From Azospirillum endophyticum (GTDB lineage Bacteria > Pseudomonadota > Alphaproteobacteria > Azospirillales > Azospirillaceae): DNA of 64,000 bases. The notes under the pieces were generated by a model. It was not told where the DNA came from. It was given only the letters and a program-made list of their open reading frames with translations, and made no database searches. Made by a program: the position numbers and the translations under genes. Positions 33,634-42,107 of the stretch are shown in pieces. The first letter of the stretch is position 1; each line of letters opens with the position of its first letter. The DNA lies in the NCBI RefSeq assembly GCF_016595245.1, contig NZ_JAENHM010000063.1, positions 85,335 through 149,334 on the forward strand, in the 5' to 3' direction.

Positions 33634-33990
33634 TCAGGCGTCGTGGTCGCATCCGCCGGGACCACACAGAACGGCCTGGGTCAGGTCGGCGGAGCAGAGT
33701 TCGGGGCGGCCCTGGCAACAGTCCTCCATCAGGAAGGCGATCAGCCGGCGGGTGCCCTCATAGTCGGACGCGTAGAAAATCTGCCGCTGCACCCGCCAGG
33801 AGCGGAGCAGGCCGGCGCGTTCCAACGTCGCCAGATGATGGGACAGGGTGGAGGCCGGAACCCCCACCTGCTGGGCAACCTCGCCTGCCGTCAGCCCGTT
33901 CGGCCCCACCGTGATCAACAGGCGGAACACGGCCAGACGGGTTTCCTGGGCAAGGGCGGCGAAGGCGCCGATGGCGGTATTGATTTCCAT
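33634..33990 (-). CDS. arsR: ArsR/SmtB family arsenic-responsive repressor
   Basis: 118 residues from ATG 33990. Its winged HTH reads TAGEVAQQVGVPASTLSHHL followed by ATLERAGLLRSWRVQRQIFY. The C-terminus has a cysteine-rich stretch (MEDCCQGRPELCSADL, then LCGPGGC) suited to As(III) binding. It is first in the ars operon and a palindromic operator lies 2 nt before its start codon. It should repress the operon until arsenite or antimonite binds. Confidence 0.9.
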   Translation of the reverse strand: MEINTAIGAFAALAQETRLAVFRLLITVGPNGLTAGEVAQQVGVPASTLSHHLATLERAGLLRSWRVQRQIFYASDYEGTRRLIAFLMEDCCQGRPELCSADLTQAVLCGPGGCDHDA

Positions 33991-34321
33991 GATTCGACGA
34001 TAGTCGAAATATCTATGGGAGGCAATCGGCCGTTTTGCTCGCCCTGCTTCAAAGAGGATCGGGAGCTTCGCATCCAGCATGGAAGCGATCCGCAAGGGGC
34101 ACGCGGAAGCCGCCATAGGGAAGCCGGCCTCAGCCTTTGCTGGCGGATGCGAGCCCTTCCTGCCGCACTTGACCTTGCATACCGTTCGTCGGCGGTGCTG
34201 CCGCGGCAGGACCCATTCCTTGGAATCGATGGGACAAAATGTCGCACTTTCCTCCCTACAGGAGGAAGATGGCCGCATCCGCCCGGCGTAGCCTCGTCTT
34301 CGTAATGGAAGGGAGGCTGAC
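33991..34321. other. divergent intergenic region between arsR and the flavin reductase gene
   Basis: 331 bases separating the minus-strand arsR and the plus-strand flavin reductase. Its left end holds the arsR operator (33993-34008); its right end has GGGAGG (34311-34316) before the GTG start at 34322. Small open frames here have no family resemblance. Promoters for both transcripts must lie within it. Confidence 0.5.
33993..34008. promoter_or_regulatory. palindromic ArsR operator
   Basis: TTCGACGATAGTCGAA is a perfect 6-bp inverted repeat around GATA, placed 2 nt upstream of the arsR ATG on the minus strand. ArsR dimers bind such short A/T-centred palindromes over their own promoter or leader. 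Binding here would block both initiation and early translation signals. Confidence 0.65.
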
Positions 34322-35332
34322 GTGACATTCTCTTCGAATGACTCATCGCCCATCAATCAAAGAGAGCTTCGAAACGCCTTCGGCATGTTCCCGACCGGGG
34401 TTACGGTCGTCACCGTGCTTGACGAAGAGGGCAATCCCCGTGGGATCACGGCGAATTCCTTCACATCCGTTTCGCTCGATCCTCCGCTGGTCCTTGTCTG
34501 TATCGGAAATCGGTCGTTCAGTTTTCCGATCTTCTGCAGCGCCCCGTCCTTCGCCGTGAATCTGCTGCACGAGGGACAAGCCGATGTCTCCGGCCTTTTC
34601 GCCTCCCGTTCGCCCGAGAAATTCCAGTCCACCGGGTTCGGCCCGAAACACACCGGCGCGCCGGTCCTGGCCGATTGCCTCACCTGGTTCGATTGCACGG
34701 TGCACGACCGCGTGATCGCCGGCGACCATCTGGTTCTCATCGGCCGCGTGCAGGCCTTCGGCCCCAGCGCGACGGCAGGCGGGACGGCAAGCCGGGCAGC
34801 GCCGCTCGGCTTCTGCCGGGGCCGGTACGCGACGGTGCGCGAAGCGCAGGACGCCGGAGCCGAGGCGCCGCACGGCATGCAGGTCGGCTACCTCGTCGAA
34901 GCGGATGACGGCATCCTGCTGCAATCCGACGGAGCGGGCGGCTGGCGTCTGCCAAGCGGCCGCAGCCGCAAGGCCGAACGGGCGCTGGCTCTGGCCGATG
35001 GGGGCACGCTGCCGCTGCGGCCGGACGACAGCTTCCTTTATTCGGTCTTCGACGTCGCCGGGCAGGACGCCGGCTGTCTGGTCTATCGCACCCGCCTCGC
35101 GGCCGATGCGGCCACCACGACCCTGCCGCCGGGCCTCCGCATCTTCGCGCTCGACGCCCTACCCTTCGAGGCGATGCCGATGCGCGAGACCCGGGCGATG
35201 CTGCGCCGCTATGTCCGGGAACGGCAGGCGGACCGCTTCGGCATCTACATCGACTCAAGCGACGGCGGGCGGCTGGCGATGGTCGACGGCCGGCCCTCCC
35301 CCTGGCCCGGCGCCTTCGCCGAACACGGCTGA
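34322..35332 (+). CDS. flavin reductase with extra C-terminal domain
   Basis: 336 residues from GTG 34322, with GGGAGG 5 nt upstream. Residues 1-165 are a complete flavin reductase split barrel: LRNAFGMFPTGVTVVTVLDE, GITANSFTSVSLDPPLVLVC, then TWFDCTVHDRVIAGDHLVLI. Residues about 175-336 form a second, unrecognised domain that begins GYLVEADDGILLQSDGAGGW with LPSGRS following. That beginning looks like the first strands of a Nudix fold, but no Nudix box (GX5EX7REUXEEXGU) is visible. The reductase half should feed FMNH2 to the LLM monooxygenase at 36928. The extra half may bind a nucleotide or the oxygenase, which is speculation. It is first in a plus-strand run of catabolic genes. Confidence 0.8.
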   Translation: MTFSSNDSSPINQRELRNAFGMFPTGVTVVTVLDEEGNPRGITANSFTSVSLDPPLVLVCIGNRSFSFPIFCSAPSFAVNLLHEGQADVSGLFASRSPEKFQSTGFGPKHTGAPVLADCLTWFDCTVHDRVIAGDHLVLIGRVQAFGPSATAGGTASRAAPLGFCRGRYATVREAQDAGAEAPHGMQVGYLVEADDGILLQSDGAGGWRLPSGRSRKAERALALADGGTLPLRPDDSFLYSVFDVAGQDAGCLVYRTRLAADAATTTLPPGLRIFALDALPFEAMPMRETRAMLRRYVRERQADRFGIYIDSSDGGRLAMVDGRPSPWPGAFAEHG

Positions 35333-35370
35333 TCTCCCTCGCCGCCCCTCCACAAAAATACGAGACCGCG

Positions 35371-36882
35371 ATGCACACCACCTGCAGGTCGCTCGAAGGC
35401 ACCCGCCGCGCCCTCTATATCGGCGGACGGTTCGTGGAACCGAAAAGCGGCCGCTACATCCCGAGCTACGACCCCGCCACCGCCGAGCCCTGGTACGAGC
35501 TGGCCGACGCCGGTGCCGAGGACGTCGACGCCGCCGTCGCCGCGGCGCGGGCCGCCTTCGCCGATCCGGCCTGGCGGCGGATGACCCAGAGCGACCGCGG
35601 CAAGCTGGTGCGCCGTCTGGCCGAGCTGATCCTCGCCAACGCCGAGGAACTGGCGCTGATGGAGACCCGCGACAACGGCAAGCTGATCAAGGAGATGCGC
35701 GCCCAGATGCGCGCCATCCCCGACAGCTACGTCTATTTCGCCGGAATGGCCGACAAGCTGCAGGGCGACACCATTCCGGTCAACAAGCTGGACATGCTGA
35801 ACTTCAACCTGCGCGAACCGCTGGGCGTCGTCGGCATGATCACGCCGTGGAACTCGCCGCTGATGCTGCTGACCGGCACGCTGGCGCCCTGCCTCGCCAT
35901 CGGCAACACGGTGGTGATCAAGCCGTCGGAACACGCCACCGCCTCCACCCTGGCGCTCGCCGAGCTGGTCACCGAGGCCGGTTTCCCGAACGGCGTCGTC
36001 AATGTGGTGACCGGCGGCGGCGCCACCGCCGGCGAGGCGCTGACCCGCCATCCCGGCATCGCCAAGATCGTCTTCACCGGCAGCACCCAGACCGGCAGCC
36101 GCATCGCCGCCAATGCCGCCGCCAACCTCGTGCCCTGCCAGATGGAGCTGGGCGGCAAGTCGCCCCACGTGGTGTTCGGCGACGTCGACATCGAGCGGGC
36201 GGTGAACGGCGTGGTCGCCGGGGTCTTCGCCGCAGCCGGGCAGACCTGCGTCGCCGGGTCGCGCTGCTTCGTCGAGGCCGCCATCTACGACCGCTTCGTC
36301 GAGGCCTTGGTCGCCCGCACCGGGCGCATCACCGTCAACCACCCGATGGAGGAGACCACCGACATCGGCCCGCTCGCCCTGTCGGCCCAGCTCGCCAAGG
36401 TCGAGGGCTATGTCGCCTCGGGCCTGCGCGACGGCGCCCGGCTGGCCGCCGGCGGCCGGCGGCCCCAGGCGGCGGGGCTGGAGAAGGGCTGGTACTTCGA
36501 GCCGACGGTGCTGGCCGATGCGCGCAACGACATGGACTTCATGCAGGACGAGATCTTCGGCCCGGTGGTCGGCGTGGTACCCTTCGCCTCGGAAGACGAG
36601 ATGATCGCCATGGCGAACGACACCCGCTACGGCCTGGCGTCGGGCATCTGGACCGGCGACATCGACCGCGCCATGCGCTTCGCCACCCGGATCGACGCCG
36701 GCACCGTCTGGATCAACACCTACCGCGCCGCCGCCTACATGTCGTCGAACGGCGGCTTCAAGCAGAGCGGCTACGGCCGGCGCGGCGGCTTCGACGTGAT
36801 GCGCGAGTTCTCGCGGTCGAAGAACGTCGTCATCGACTATTCCGGCGCCATGCAGGACCCCTTCGTCATCCGGCTGCGCTGA
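35371..36882 (+). CDS. NAD(P)-dependent aldehyde dehydrogenase
   Basis: 503 residues. All family landmarks are present: TPWNSPLMLLTG, VVIKPSEHATASTLALAEL, FTGSTQTGSRIAANAA, catalytic Glu in QMELGGKSPHVVF, catalytic Cys in AAGQTCVAGSRC and EIFGPVVGVVPF. The FNLREPLGVVGM stretch and the length are typical of broad class aldehyde dehydrogenases of the betaine/benzaldehyde type. It lies 38 nt after the flavin reductase gene and 45 nt before the LLM gene, so the three are likely one operon. It may oxidise the aldehyde released by the monooxygenase. Confidence 0.87.
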   Translation: MHTTCRSLEGTRRALYIGGRFVEPKSGRYIPSYDPATAEPWYELADAGAEDVDAAVAAARAAFADPAWRRMTQSDRGKLVRRLAELILANAEELALMETRDNGKLIKEMRAQMRAIPDSYVYFAGMADKLQGDTIPVNKLDMLNFNLREPLGVVGMITPWNSPLMLLTGTLAPCLAIGNTVVIKPSEHATASTLALAELVTEAGFPNGVVNVVTGGGATAGEALTRHPGIAKIVFTGSTQTGSRIAANAAANLVPCQMELGGKSPHVVFGDVDIERAVNGVVAGVFAAAGQTCVAGSRCFVEAAIYDRFVEALVARTGRITVNHPMEETTDIGPLALSAQLAKVEGYVASGLRDGARLAAGGRRPQAAGLEKGWYFEPTVLADARNDMDFMQDEIFGPVVGVVPFASEDEMIAMANDTRYGLASGIWTGDIDRAMRFATRIDAGTVWINTYRAAAYMSSNGGFKQSGYGRRGGFDVMREFSRSKNVVIDYSGAMQDPFVIRLR

Positions 36883-36927
36883 TCCGCCCCGACCGGGCTT
36901 CGCCTCCCCCGAGAAAAGGACAAGGAC

Positions 36928-38043
36928 ATGAAGTTCGCCGTCGCGCTTTCCATGGAGCGCTTCTCACCGGACACGCCGATGAGCGACGTGACCAGCACCA
37001 TGCTGGAACTGGTGAAGATGGCCGACCAGGGCGGTTTCGAGACCCTGTGGACCGCCGAGCACCACACGATCGAGTGCACGATCTCCCCCAACCCCTTCAC
37101 CATCCTGACCTGGCTCGGCCAGCACACCGAGCGCATCCGGCTCGGCACCGCCACCCTCGTCGCCCCCTACTGGAGCCCGATCCGGCTGGCCGGCGAAGCG
37201 GCGCTCTGCGACCACCTGACCGGCGGCCGGCTGGAGTTCGGCATCGCCCGCGGCGCCTACCAGTACGAGTTCGACCGCATGGCCGGCGGCATGCCCCAGC
37301 AGGAGGGCGTCGCCTACATGAAGGAACTGGTGCCAGCGGTGCAGAAGCTGTGGGCCGGCGACTACGCCCATGACGGCCATTACTGGAAGTTCCCGCTGGC
37401 GACCTCGGTGCCCAAGCCGTTGCAGGCGCCGCACCCGCGCATCTGGGTGGCGGCCCGCGACCCCGGCACCTTCGACTGGGCCGTCGGCATCGGCGCCAGC
37501 ATCCTGTCGACGCCGCTGGCCGCCCCGGCGGCCGAGATCGCCGTGCTGGGCGAGAAGTTCCGCAAGGCGGTGGCCGACCATCCGGAAATGCCGCGCCCGC
37601 GCTTCATGATGCAGCGCCGCACCTGCTGCTACGAGCGGCCGGAAGAGGCCGAGCTGGCGGTGCGGCACAGCATCGACTACGGACGCAGCTTCGAGAACCT
37701 GTTCCAGAACATCGGCACGGTGACCAACGGCTTCCCGACCGCGGTGTCCTACGAGAGCGTCGCCGGCCGCGACAACTACAAGCCGGAAAACGTCCTGAAG
37801 AACCTGATGTTCGGCACGCCGGATCAGGTGATCGAAAAGCTGCTGGACTACGAGGCGGCCGGCGTCGACCAGTTCTCGCTCGGCCTCTCCTTCAACCTGC
37901 CGGTCGAGCTCCAGCGCAAGACGCTCGACCTGTTCGCCCGCGAGGTGCTGCCGGTCTTCGCCGCGCGCGAGCGCGACCGCCGGCACGAGGAGGAGCGCCG
38001 TCTTGCCGCAGCGCCGTCTCGCATGGCCGCGGCGGGGCGCTGA
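36928..38043 (+). CDS. LLM class flavin-dependent monooxygenase
   Basis: 371 residues from ATG 36928. The luciferase-like barrel is shown by MKFAVALSMERFSPD, GGFETLWTAEHHTIECTISP, RIRLGTATLVAPYWSPIRLA and GRLEFGIARGAYQYEFDRM. VPKPLQAPHPRIWVAARDPG is the flavin-phosphate region. Some members of this branch oxidise C-N or ring bonds. It is 2 nt before a serine hydrolase gene and in one run with a flavin reductase and aldehyde dehydrogenase, fitting a two-component monooxygenase. The substrate is unknown, but neighbouring transporter and GABA genes suggest a nitrogen compound. Confidence 0.86.
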   Translation: MKFAVALSMERFSPDTPMSDVTSTMLELVKMADQGGFETLWTAEHHTIECTISPNPFTILTWLGQHTERIRLGTATLVAPYWSPIRLAGEAALCDHLTGGRLEFGIARGAYQYEFDRMAGGMPQQEGVAYMKELVPAVQKLWAGDYAHDGHYWKFPLATSVPKPLQAPHPRIWVAARDPGTFDWAVGIGASILSTPLAAPAAEIAVLGEKFRKAVADHPEMPRPRFMMQRRTCCYERPEEAELAVRHSIDYGRSFENLFQNIGTVTNGFPTAVSYESVAGRDNYKPENVLKNLMFGTPDQVIEKLLDYEAAGVDQFSLGLSFNLPVELQRKTLDLFAREVLPVFAARERDRRHEEERRLAAAPSRMAAAGR

Positions 38044-38045
38044 CC

Positions 38046-38873
38046 ATGGCCGACTCCCGTCACTTCACGGTCGGGCCGGTGACGCTGAACTACCGGCTCG
38101 ACGGCCGGGGACCGGAGCCGCTGGTCTGCATCCACGGCGTCGGCTCCTACCTGGAGGCCTGGAGCGGCGTGGCGGAGCGGCTCGCCGACCGCTTCACCAT
38201 CCTGACCTTCGACCTGCGCGGCCATGGCGGCTCCACCCGGATCAAAGGCCGCTACGAGATCGACGATTTCGTCGGCGAGACGCTGGCGCTGGCCGACCAT
38301 GTCGGTTTCGGCCGCTTCAACCTGGCTGGATTCTCGCTGGGCGGGCTGATCGCCCAGCGCCTGACCCTGACCCATCCGGAACGCGTCAAGCGGCTGGTTC
38401 TGCTGTCCACCGTCGCCGGCCGCAATCCGGAGGAGCGTCGGCGGGTGCTCGACCGTCTGGCGGCCCTGCAGGCCGGGCAGCCCGGCTCGCACTACGACGC
38501 CTCGCTGTCGCGCTGGCTGACCGAGGGCTTCCAGGAACGGAACCCGGAGCTGATCCAGGGCTTGCGCGAACGCAACGCCGGGAACGACCCCGCCTGCTAT
38601 GCCGCCGCCTACCGCGTCCTGGCGGAAACCGATTTCGGCGGCTTCCTCGACCAGATCCGCTGCCCGACCCTGATCGCGACCGGGGAGGAGGACATCGGCT
38701 CCAACCCGCGCATGGCGCGCACCATGCACGACAGCATCCCCGGTTCGGAGCTGCACATCCTGCCCGGCCTGCGCCATTCGATCCTGATCGAGGCGCCGGA
38801 CGCGGTGGCGAGGCTGATGGGGCGCTTCCTGACGCCCGCCGACCACCCCAAGGAGACCGCAAGCCATGGATGA
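38046..38873 (+). CDS. alpha/beta hydrolase (enol-lactonase-like)
   Basis: 275 residues. Nucleophile Ser97 is in AGFSLGGLIAQRL, the oxyanion loop is CIHGVGSYLEAW, the acid is in GEEDIGSNPRMA and the base is in GLRHSILIEAPD. It resembles PcaD-type enol-lactonases in having the HGVG loop and in being followed by a carboxymuconolactone-decarboxylase-like gene, with an 8-nt overlap. The classical pca genes pcaG, pcaH and pcaB are absent, so a beta-ketoadipate role is not supported; hydrolysis of a ring-opened ester, lactone or amide is more likely. Confidence 0.82.
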   Translation: MADSRHFTVGPVTLNYRLDGRGPEPLVCIHGVGSYLEAWSGVAERLADRFTILTFDLRGHGGSTRIKGRYEIDDFVGETLALADHVGFGRFNLAGFSLGGLIAQRLTLTHPERVKRLVLLSTVAGRNPEERRRVLDRLAALQAGQPGSHYDASLSRWLTEGFQERNPELIQGLRERNAGNDPACYAAAYRVLAETDFGGFLDQIRCPTLIATGEEDIGSNPRMARTMHDSIPGSELHILPGLRHSILIEAPDAVARLMGRFLTPADHPKETASHG

Positions 38874-39264
38874 ACCCCTGCAACGGGCGGGCGAACGCGT
38901 CCGGCGCGACGTGCTCGGCGACGCCTATGTCGACCATGCGATGGCGGCGGCCGACGACTTCTCCCGGCCCTTCCAGCAGATGGTCAACGAATATTGCTGG
39001 GGGCAGTGCTGGGCCGACGACGCGCTCGACCGCCGCCAGCGCAGCCTGCTCAACCTCGGCATGATCGCGGCGCTGGGCCGCATGCACGAGTTCGAGCTGC
39101 ACCTGCGCGGCGCCATCCGCAACGGCCTCTCCGACGCCGAGCTGCAGGCGGCGCTGATCCAGATCGCGGTCTATTGCGGCATTCCCGCCGGCGTCGAGTG
39201 CTTCCGCATCGCCCGCAAAATCCGCCAGGAAATCTCCGAAGACGGCACGGGAGGCACGCCATGA
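38866..39264 (+). CDS. carboxymuconolactone decarboxylase family protein
   Basis: 132 residues, all-helical CMD/AhpD-like fold: QRSLLNLGMIAALGRMHEFE, then GLSDAELQAALIQIAVYCGIP and AGVECFRIAR. The spacing and the His in RMHEFELHL match PcaC-type proteins rather than peroxiredoxin-like AhpD, whose CxxC motif is missing. It overlaps the hydrolase by 8 nt and the NIPSNAP gene by ATGA. Together these three look like one processing module after ring opening. Confidence 0.82.
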   Translation: MDEPLQRAGERVRRDVLGDAYVDHAMAAADDFSRPFQQMVNEYCWGQCWADDALDRRQRSLLNLGMIAALGRMHEFELHLRGAIRNGLSDAELQAALIQIAVYCGIPAGVECFRIARKIRQEISEDGTGGTP

Positions 39265-39575
39265 TCGTCGAGGAACGCATCTACCGCATCCGCTCGGGCA
39301 AGCTGCGCGACTATCTGGCGCTGGTGCAGAGCGAAGGGCTGGCGATCCAGCAGCCAATCCTCGGCAACCTGATCGGCTATTTCGTCAGCGAGATCGGCCC
39401 GCTCAACCATGTCGTCCACATGTGGGGCTATGCCGATTTCGAGGACCGCACCGCCCGCCGCCAGCAGCTCTCCGAGGATCCGCGCTGGCAGGCCTTCATC
39501 CCGAAGCTGGCGGCGCTGATCGAGACGGCGGAAAACCGCATCCTGCTGCCGACTGCCTTCTCGCCCCTGAAATAA
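39261..39575 (+). CDS. NIPSNAP family protein
   Basis: 104 residues. It starts MIVEERIYRIRSGKLRDYLA, then LGNLIGYFVSEIGPLNHVVH and MWGYADFEDRTARR, the ferredoxin-like dimeric alpha/beta-barrel pattern of NIPSNAP proteins. Such proteins often accompany LLM and aldehyde dehydrogenase genes in degradation clusters, but their biochemical role is not established. The start overlaps the preceding stop as ATGA. Confidence 0.85.
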   Translation: MIVEERIYRIRSGKLRDYLALVQSEGLAIQQPILGNLIGYFVSEIGPLNHVVHMWGYADFEDRTARRQQLSEDPRWQAFIPKLAALIETAENRILLPTAFSPLK

Positions 39576-39732
39576 CGGAACCCCGGCGTCATGCTCCGGT
39601 TCGTAGGAACGATAGGGCCGCTTTTCCTTTGTTTCGCTGGAAGACAGGAAGACAAGCAAGTCTTCCTAATGGGCACAAGTAAAAATCTTGAAGACAGGGA
39701 AAGCCCACCGAACACAACGATGGGAGACGGTT

Positions 39733-40929
39733 GTGACAGAACGACTGAGGGTAGAGAATCTCTATAAAGTTTTCTCCAAATCTCCCGATCCGGCTCTGCG
39801 GATGTTGGCCGCAGGTGCAAAAAAATCTGAAGTTCTGGCAAAAACCGGAATGGTTGTAGGGTTGAACGACGTTTCACTGTCGGTGCCGAGCGGCGCCATC
39901 TATATGGTGATGGGGCTGTCGGGATCGGGAAAGTCCACCCTGGCCCGCTGCATCAACCGGCTGAACGAACCGAGCGCCGGCCGCATCCTGCTGGATGGCC
40001 GCGACATCGTCGCCGCCGGCGAGGCGGAACTCCGCGACATCCGCCGCAAGCGCATCTCCATGGTGTTCCAGCATTTCGCCCTGCTGCCCAACCGCACCGT
40101 CGCCGAGAACACCGAATTCGGCCTGAAGCTCCAGGGGGTCTCCCCCCAGGCCCGGCGGCGCCGGGCGGAAGAGGTGCTGTCGATCGTCGGGCTGGCGCGC
40201 TGGGGCAACCACTACCCCCACGAGCTGAGCGGTGGCATGCGCCAGCGGGTCGGTCTCGCCCGCGCGCTCGCCACCGATGCCGACGTGCTGATCATGGACG
40301 AGGCGTTCAGCGCGCTCGACCCGCTGATCCGCACCGAGATGCAGGACGAGCTGCTGCGCCTCCAGCGCACGCTGAAGAAGACCATCCTGTTCATCACCCA
40401 CGATTTCCAGGAGGCGCTGAAGCTCGGCACGCGGATCGCCATCATGGCCGACGGCGAACTGGTCCGCGAAGGCACGCCCCAGTCGATCGTGCTGGAGCCG
40501 GGCAGCGACTACGTCGCCGCCTTCACCCGCGAGGTCGACCGCTCGCGCCTGTTCGACGCCCGCTGGGCGATGACCCCGGTGCAGCCCGTCCCGCTGGCCG
40601 CCGGCCTGTGCCTCGCCGAGACGGCCGACGGCGGCGGGCTGGTGCTCGACGACGGCGGCCATGTCGTCGGCGCGCTCGACGCCGACACGCTGCGGGGCCT
40701 GCGCGACACCGCCGGCCTCGGGACTGGCGGCCTCGGCACTCTGCGCAAGGAGTTCGTCACGGTGCGCGAGTGCGACAGCCTTCTCGACGCCGCCCGCGCC
40801 CACCGGGCCGGACGGCCGATGGCGGTGGTCGACGAGGACGGCCGGCTGACCGGCACGCTCGCCGCCGACCGCATCCTGGCGGGCATCGCCTCCGCCCCTC
40901 CTCACCCAGCGGGAGGCCTGCATGCTTGA
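39733..40929 (+). CDS. proV: glycine betaine/proline-type ABC transporter ATP-binding protein ProV
   Basis: 398 residues from GTG 39733 with GGGAG 6 nt upstream; a TTG 15 codons earlier is the alternative. It has Walker A GLSGSGKST (61-69), Q-loop VFQHFALLPNRTV, signature LSGGMRQRVGLARALA and Walker B DVLIMDEAFSALDP. A C-terminal CBS-like part (FVTVRECDSLLDAAR, later PMAVVDEDGRLTGTLAAD) typically gates ProV-type importers by ionic strength. The N-terminal LYKVFSKSPDPALRMLAAGA is diagnostic for quaternary-amine importers. It overlaps proW by 8 nt. The substrate is probably betaine-like, or the amine degraded by this cluster. Confidence 0.88.
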   Translation: MTERLRVENLYKVFSKSPDPALRMLAAGAKKSEVLAKTGMVVGLNDVSLSVPSGAIYMVMGLSGSGKSTLARCINRLNEPSAGRILLDGRDIVAAGEAELRDIRRKRISMVFQHFALLPNRTVAENTEFGLKLQGVSPQARRRRAEEVLSIVGLARWGNHYPHELSGGMRQRVGLARALATDADVLIMDEAFSALDPLIRTEMQDELLRLQRTLKKTILFITHDFQEALKLGTRIAIMADGELVREGTPQSIVLEPGSDYVAAFTREVDRSRLFDARWAMTPVQPVPLAAGLCLAETADGGGLVLDDGGHVVGALDADTLRGLRDTAGLGTGGLGTLRKEFVTVRECDSLLDAARAHRAGRPMAVVDEDGRLTGTLAADRILAGIASAPPHPAGGLHA

Positions 40930-41884
40930 CGCAAACGACCTCAACGTCTTCCCGGTCGACGCCTGGATCCAGGACGGTGTCGCGTGGATCGCCCTGAACC
41001 TTCGCCCGCTCTTCCTCGCCATCAAATGGCCGGTCGAGTATGTCCTGAACCTCAACATCTTCCTACTCCAGGAGATCCCCTTCCTCGCCATCGTGGCGGT
41101 GGCGGTTCTGCTGGCCTGGCGGCTGGCCAGCCTGGGGGTCGCTTGCTTCAGCGCCGTCGCCCTGGTCGCAATCGCCACGCTGGGCGTCTGGTCGGAGGCG
41201 ATGACCACCCTGTCGCTGATCACCACCGCCATCGTCATCTGCGCCGCCATCGGCATTCCGATCGGCATCGGCTGCGCCCGCAGCGACCGGATGTGGGGCG
41301 TGGTCCGCCCGATCCTCGACATCATGCAGACCACCCCGACCTTCGTGTATCTGGTGCCGGTGGTGATGCTGTTCGGCGTCGGCACGGTGCCGGGCGAGGT
41401 GGCGGTGGTGACGGCGGCGGCCCCGCCGCTGATCCGCTTCACCAACCTCGGCATCCGCATGGTCGAGACCGAGATGGTCGAGGCCGGCCTCGCCTTCGGC
41501 GCCACCAAGCGCCAGCTTCTGTGGGAGGTCCAGCTCCCGCTGGCCGTGCCGACCATCCTCGGCGGCCTGAACCAGACGGTGCTGACGGCGATGGTGATGT
41601 CGGTCGTCGTCGCCATGATCGGGGCGGAAGGTCTTGGGCTGGTGGTGCTCCAGGGCCTCGGGCGGCTCGACGTCGGCCGCGCCGCGGTGGGCGGCATCGC
41701 CATCGTCCTGCTGGCGATGATGCTCGACCGCATCACCCAGAAGCTGGCCCAGCCCGGCGGTCCCGGCGGGCGCCCGTTGCTCCGCAGCCTGCGTGCCCTC
41801 GTCCGTTCCGGCCGTCCGGCCGACGACAAGGCGACGGCCCGCCCGCCCGCCTCCAATCCGGCGATCTCCAGTCCGGACCAGTGA
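40922..41884 (+). CDS. proW: glycine betaine/proline-type ABC transporter permease ProW
   Basis: 320 residues with an N-terminal soluble tail, then membrane segments. The permease motif region is IMQTTPTFVYLVPVVMLFGV, and the EAA loop reads VEAGLAFGATKRQLLWEVQL, both typical of ProW. The gene starts inside the proV end. A REP-like repeat separates it from the receptor gene proX, so proX may be expressed at a different level. Confidence 0.88.
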   Translation: MLDANDLNVFPVDAWIQDGVAWIALNLRPLFLAIKWPVEYVLNLNIFLLQEIPFLAIVAVAVLLAWRLASLGVACFSAVALVAIATLGVWSEAMTTLSLITTAIVICAAIGIPIGIGCARSDRMWGVVRPILDIMQTTPTFVYLVPVVMLFGVGTVPGEVAVVTAAAPPLIRFTNLGIRMVETEMVEAGLAFGATKRQLLWEVQLPLAVPTILGGLNQTVLTAMVMSVVVAMIGAEGLGLVVLQGLGRLDVGRAAVGGIAIVLLAMMLDRITQKLAQPGGPGGRPLLRSLRALVRSGRPADDKATARPPASNPAISSPDQ

Positions 41885-41908
41885 TCCAGACCTCGGGACC
41901 GCTCCCTG

Positions 41909-42022
41909 GCCCCTCTCCCCTTGCGGGAGAGGGGTTGGGGTGAGGGGTTGCAAACTTGATTTCCGAGGCCTGTGGCCTCTGCACCCCTCATCCCAACCCT
42001 TCTCCCGCAAGGGGAGAAGGGC
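41909..42022. repeat. REP-like long inverted repeat, copy 2
   Basis: The left arm (41909-41947) reads CCCCTCTCCCCTTGCGGGAG then AGGGGTTGGGGTGAGGGG. The right arm (41984-42022) reads CCCCTCATCCCAACCCTTCT then CCCGCAAGGGGAGAAGGG. It is nearly identical to 1084-1202 and lies between proW and proX, where it may stabilise or attenuate transcripts. Confidence 0.8.
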
Positions 42023-42107
42023 ATTCGCAGCGCAATGTCGTCGCTTAAAATCTCATATGCGATTGCCTCACCCGAATCCCGTCCCGACCCCGATCGAGGA
42101 AACCGCC

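Noticed and set aside
38046..39264. Beta-ketoadipate (pca) pathway from the hydrolase/CMD pair
   Set aside because: No pcaG, pcaH, pcaB, pcaI or pcaJ genes are present, and the surrounding genes point to a different substrate.
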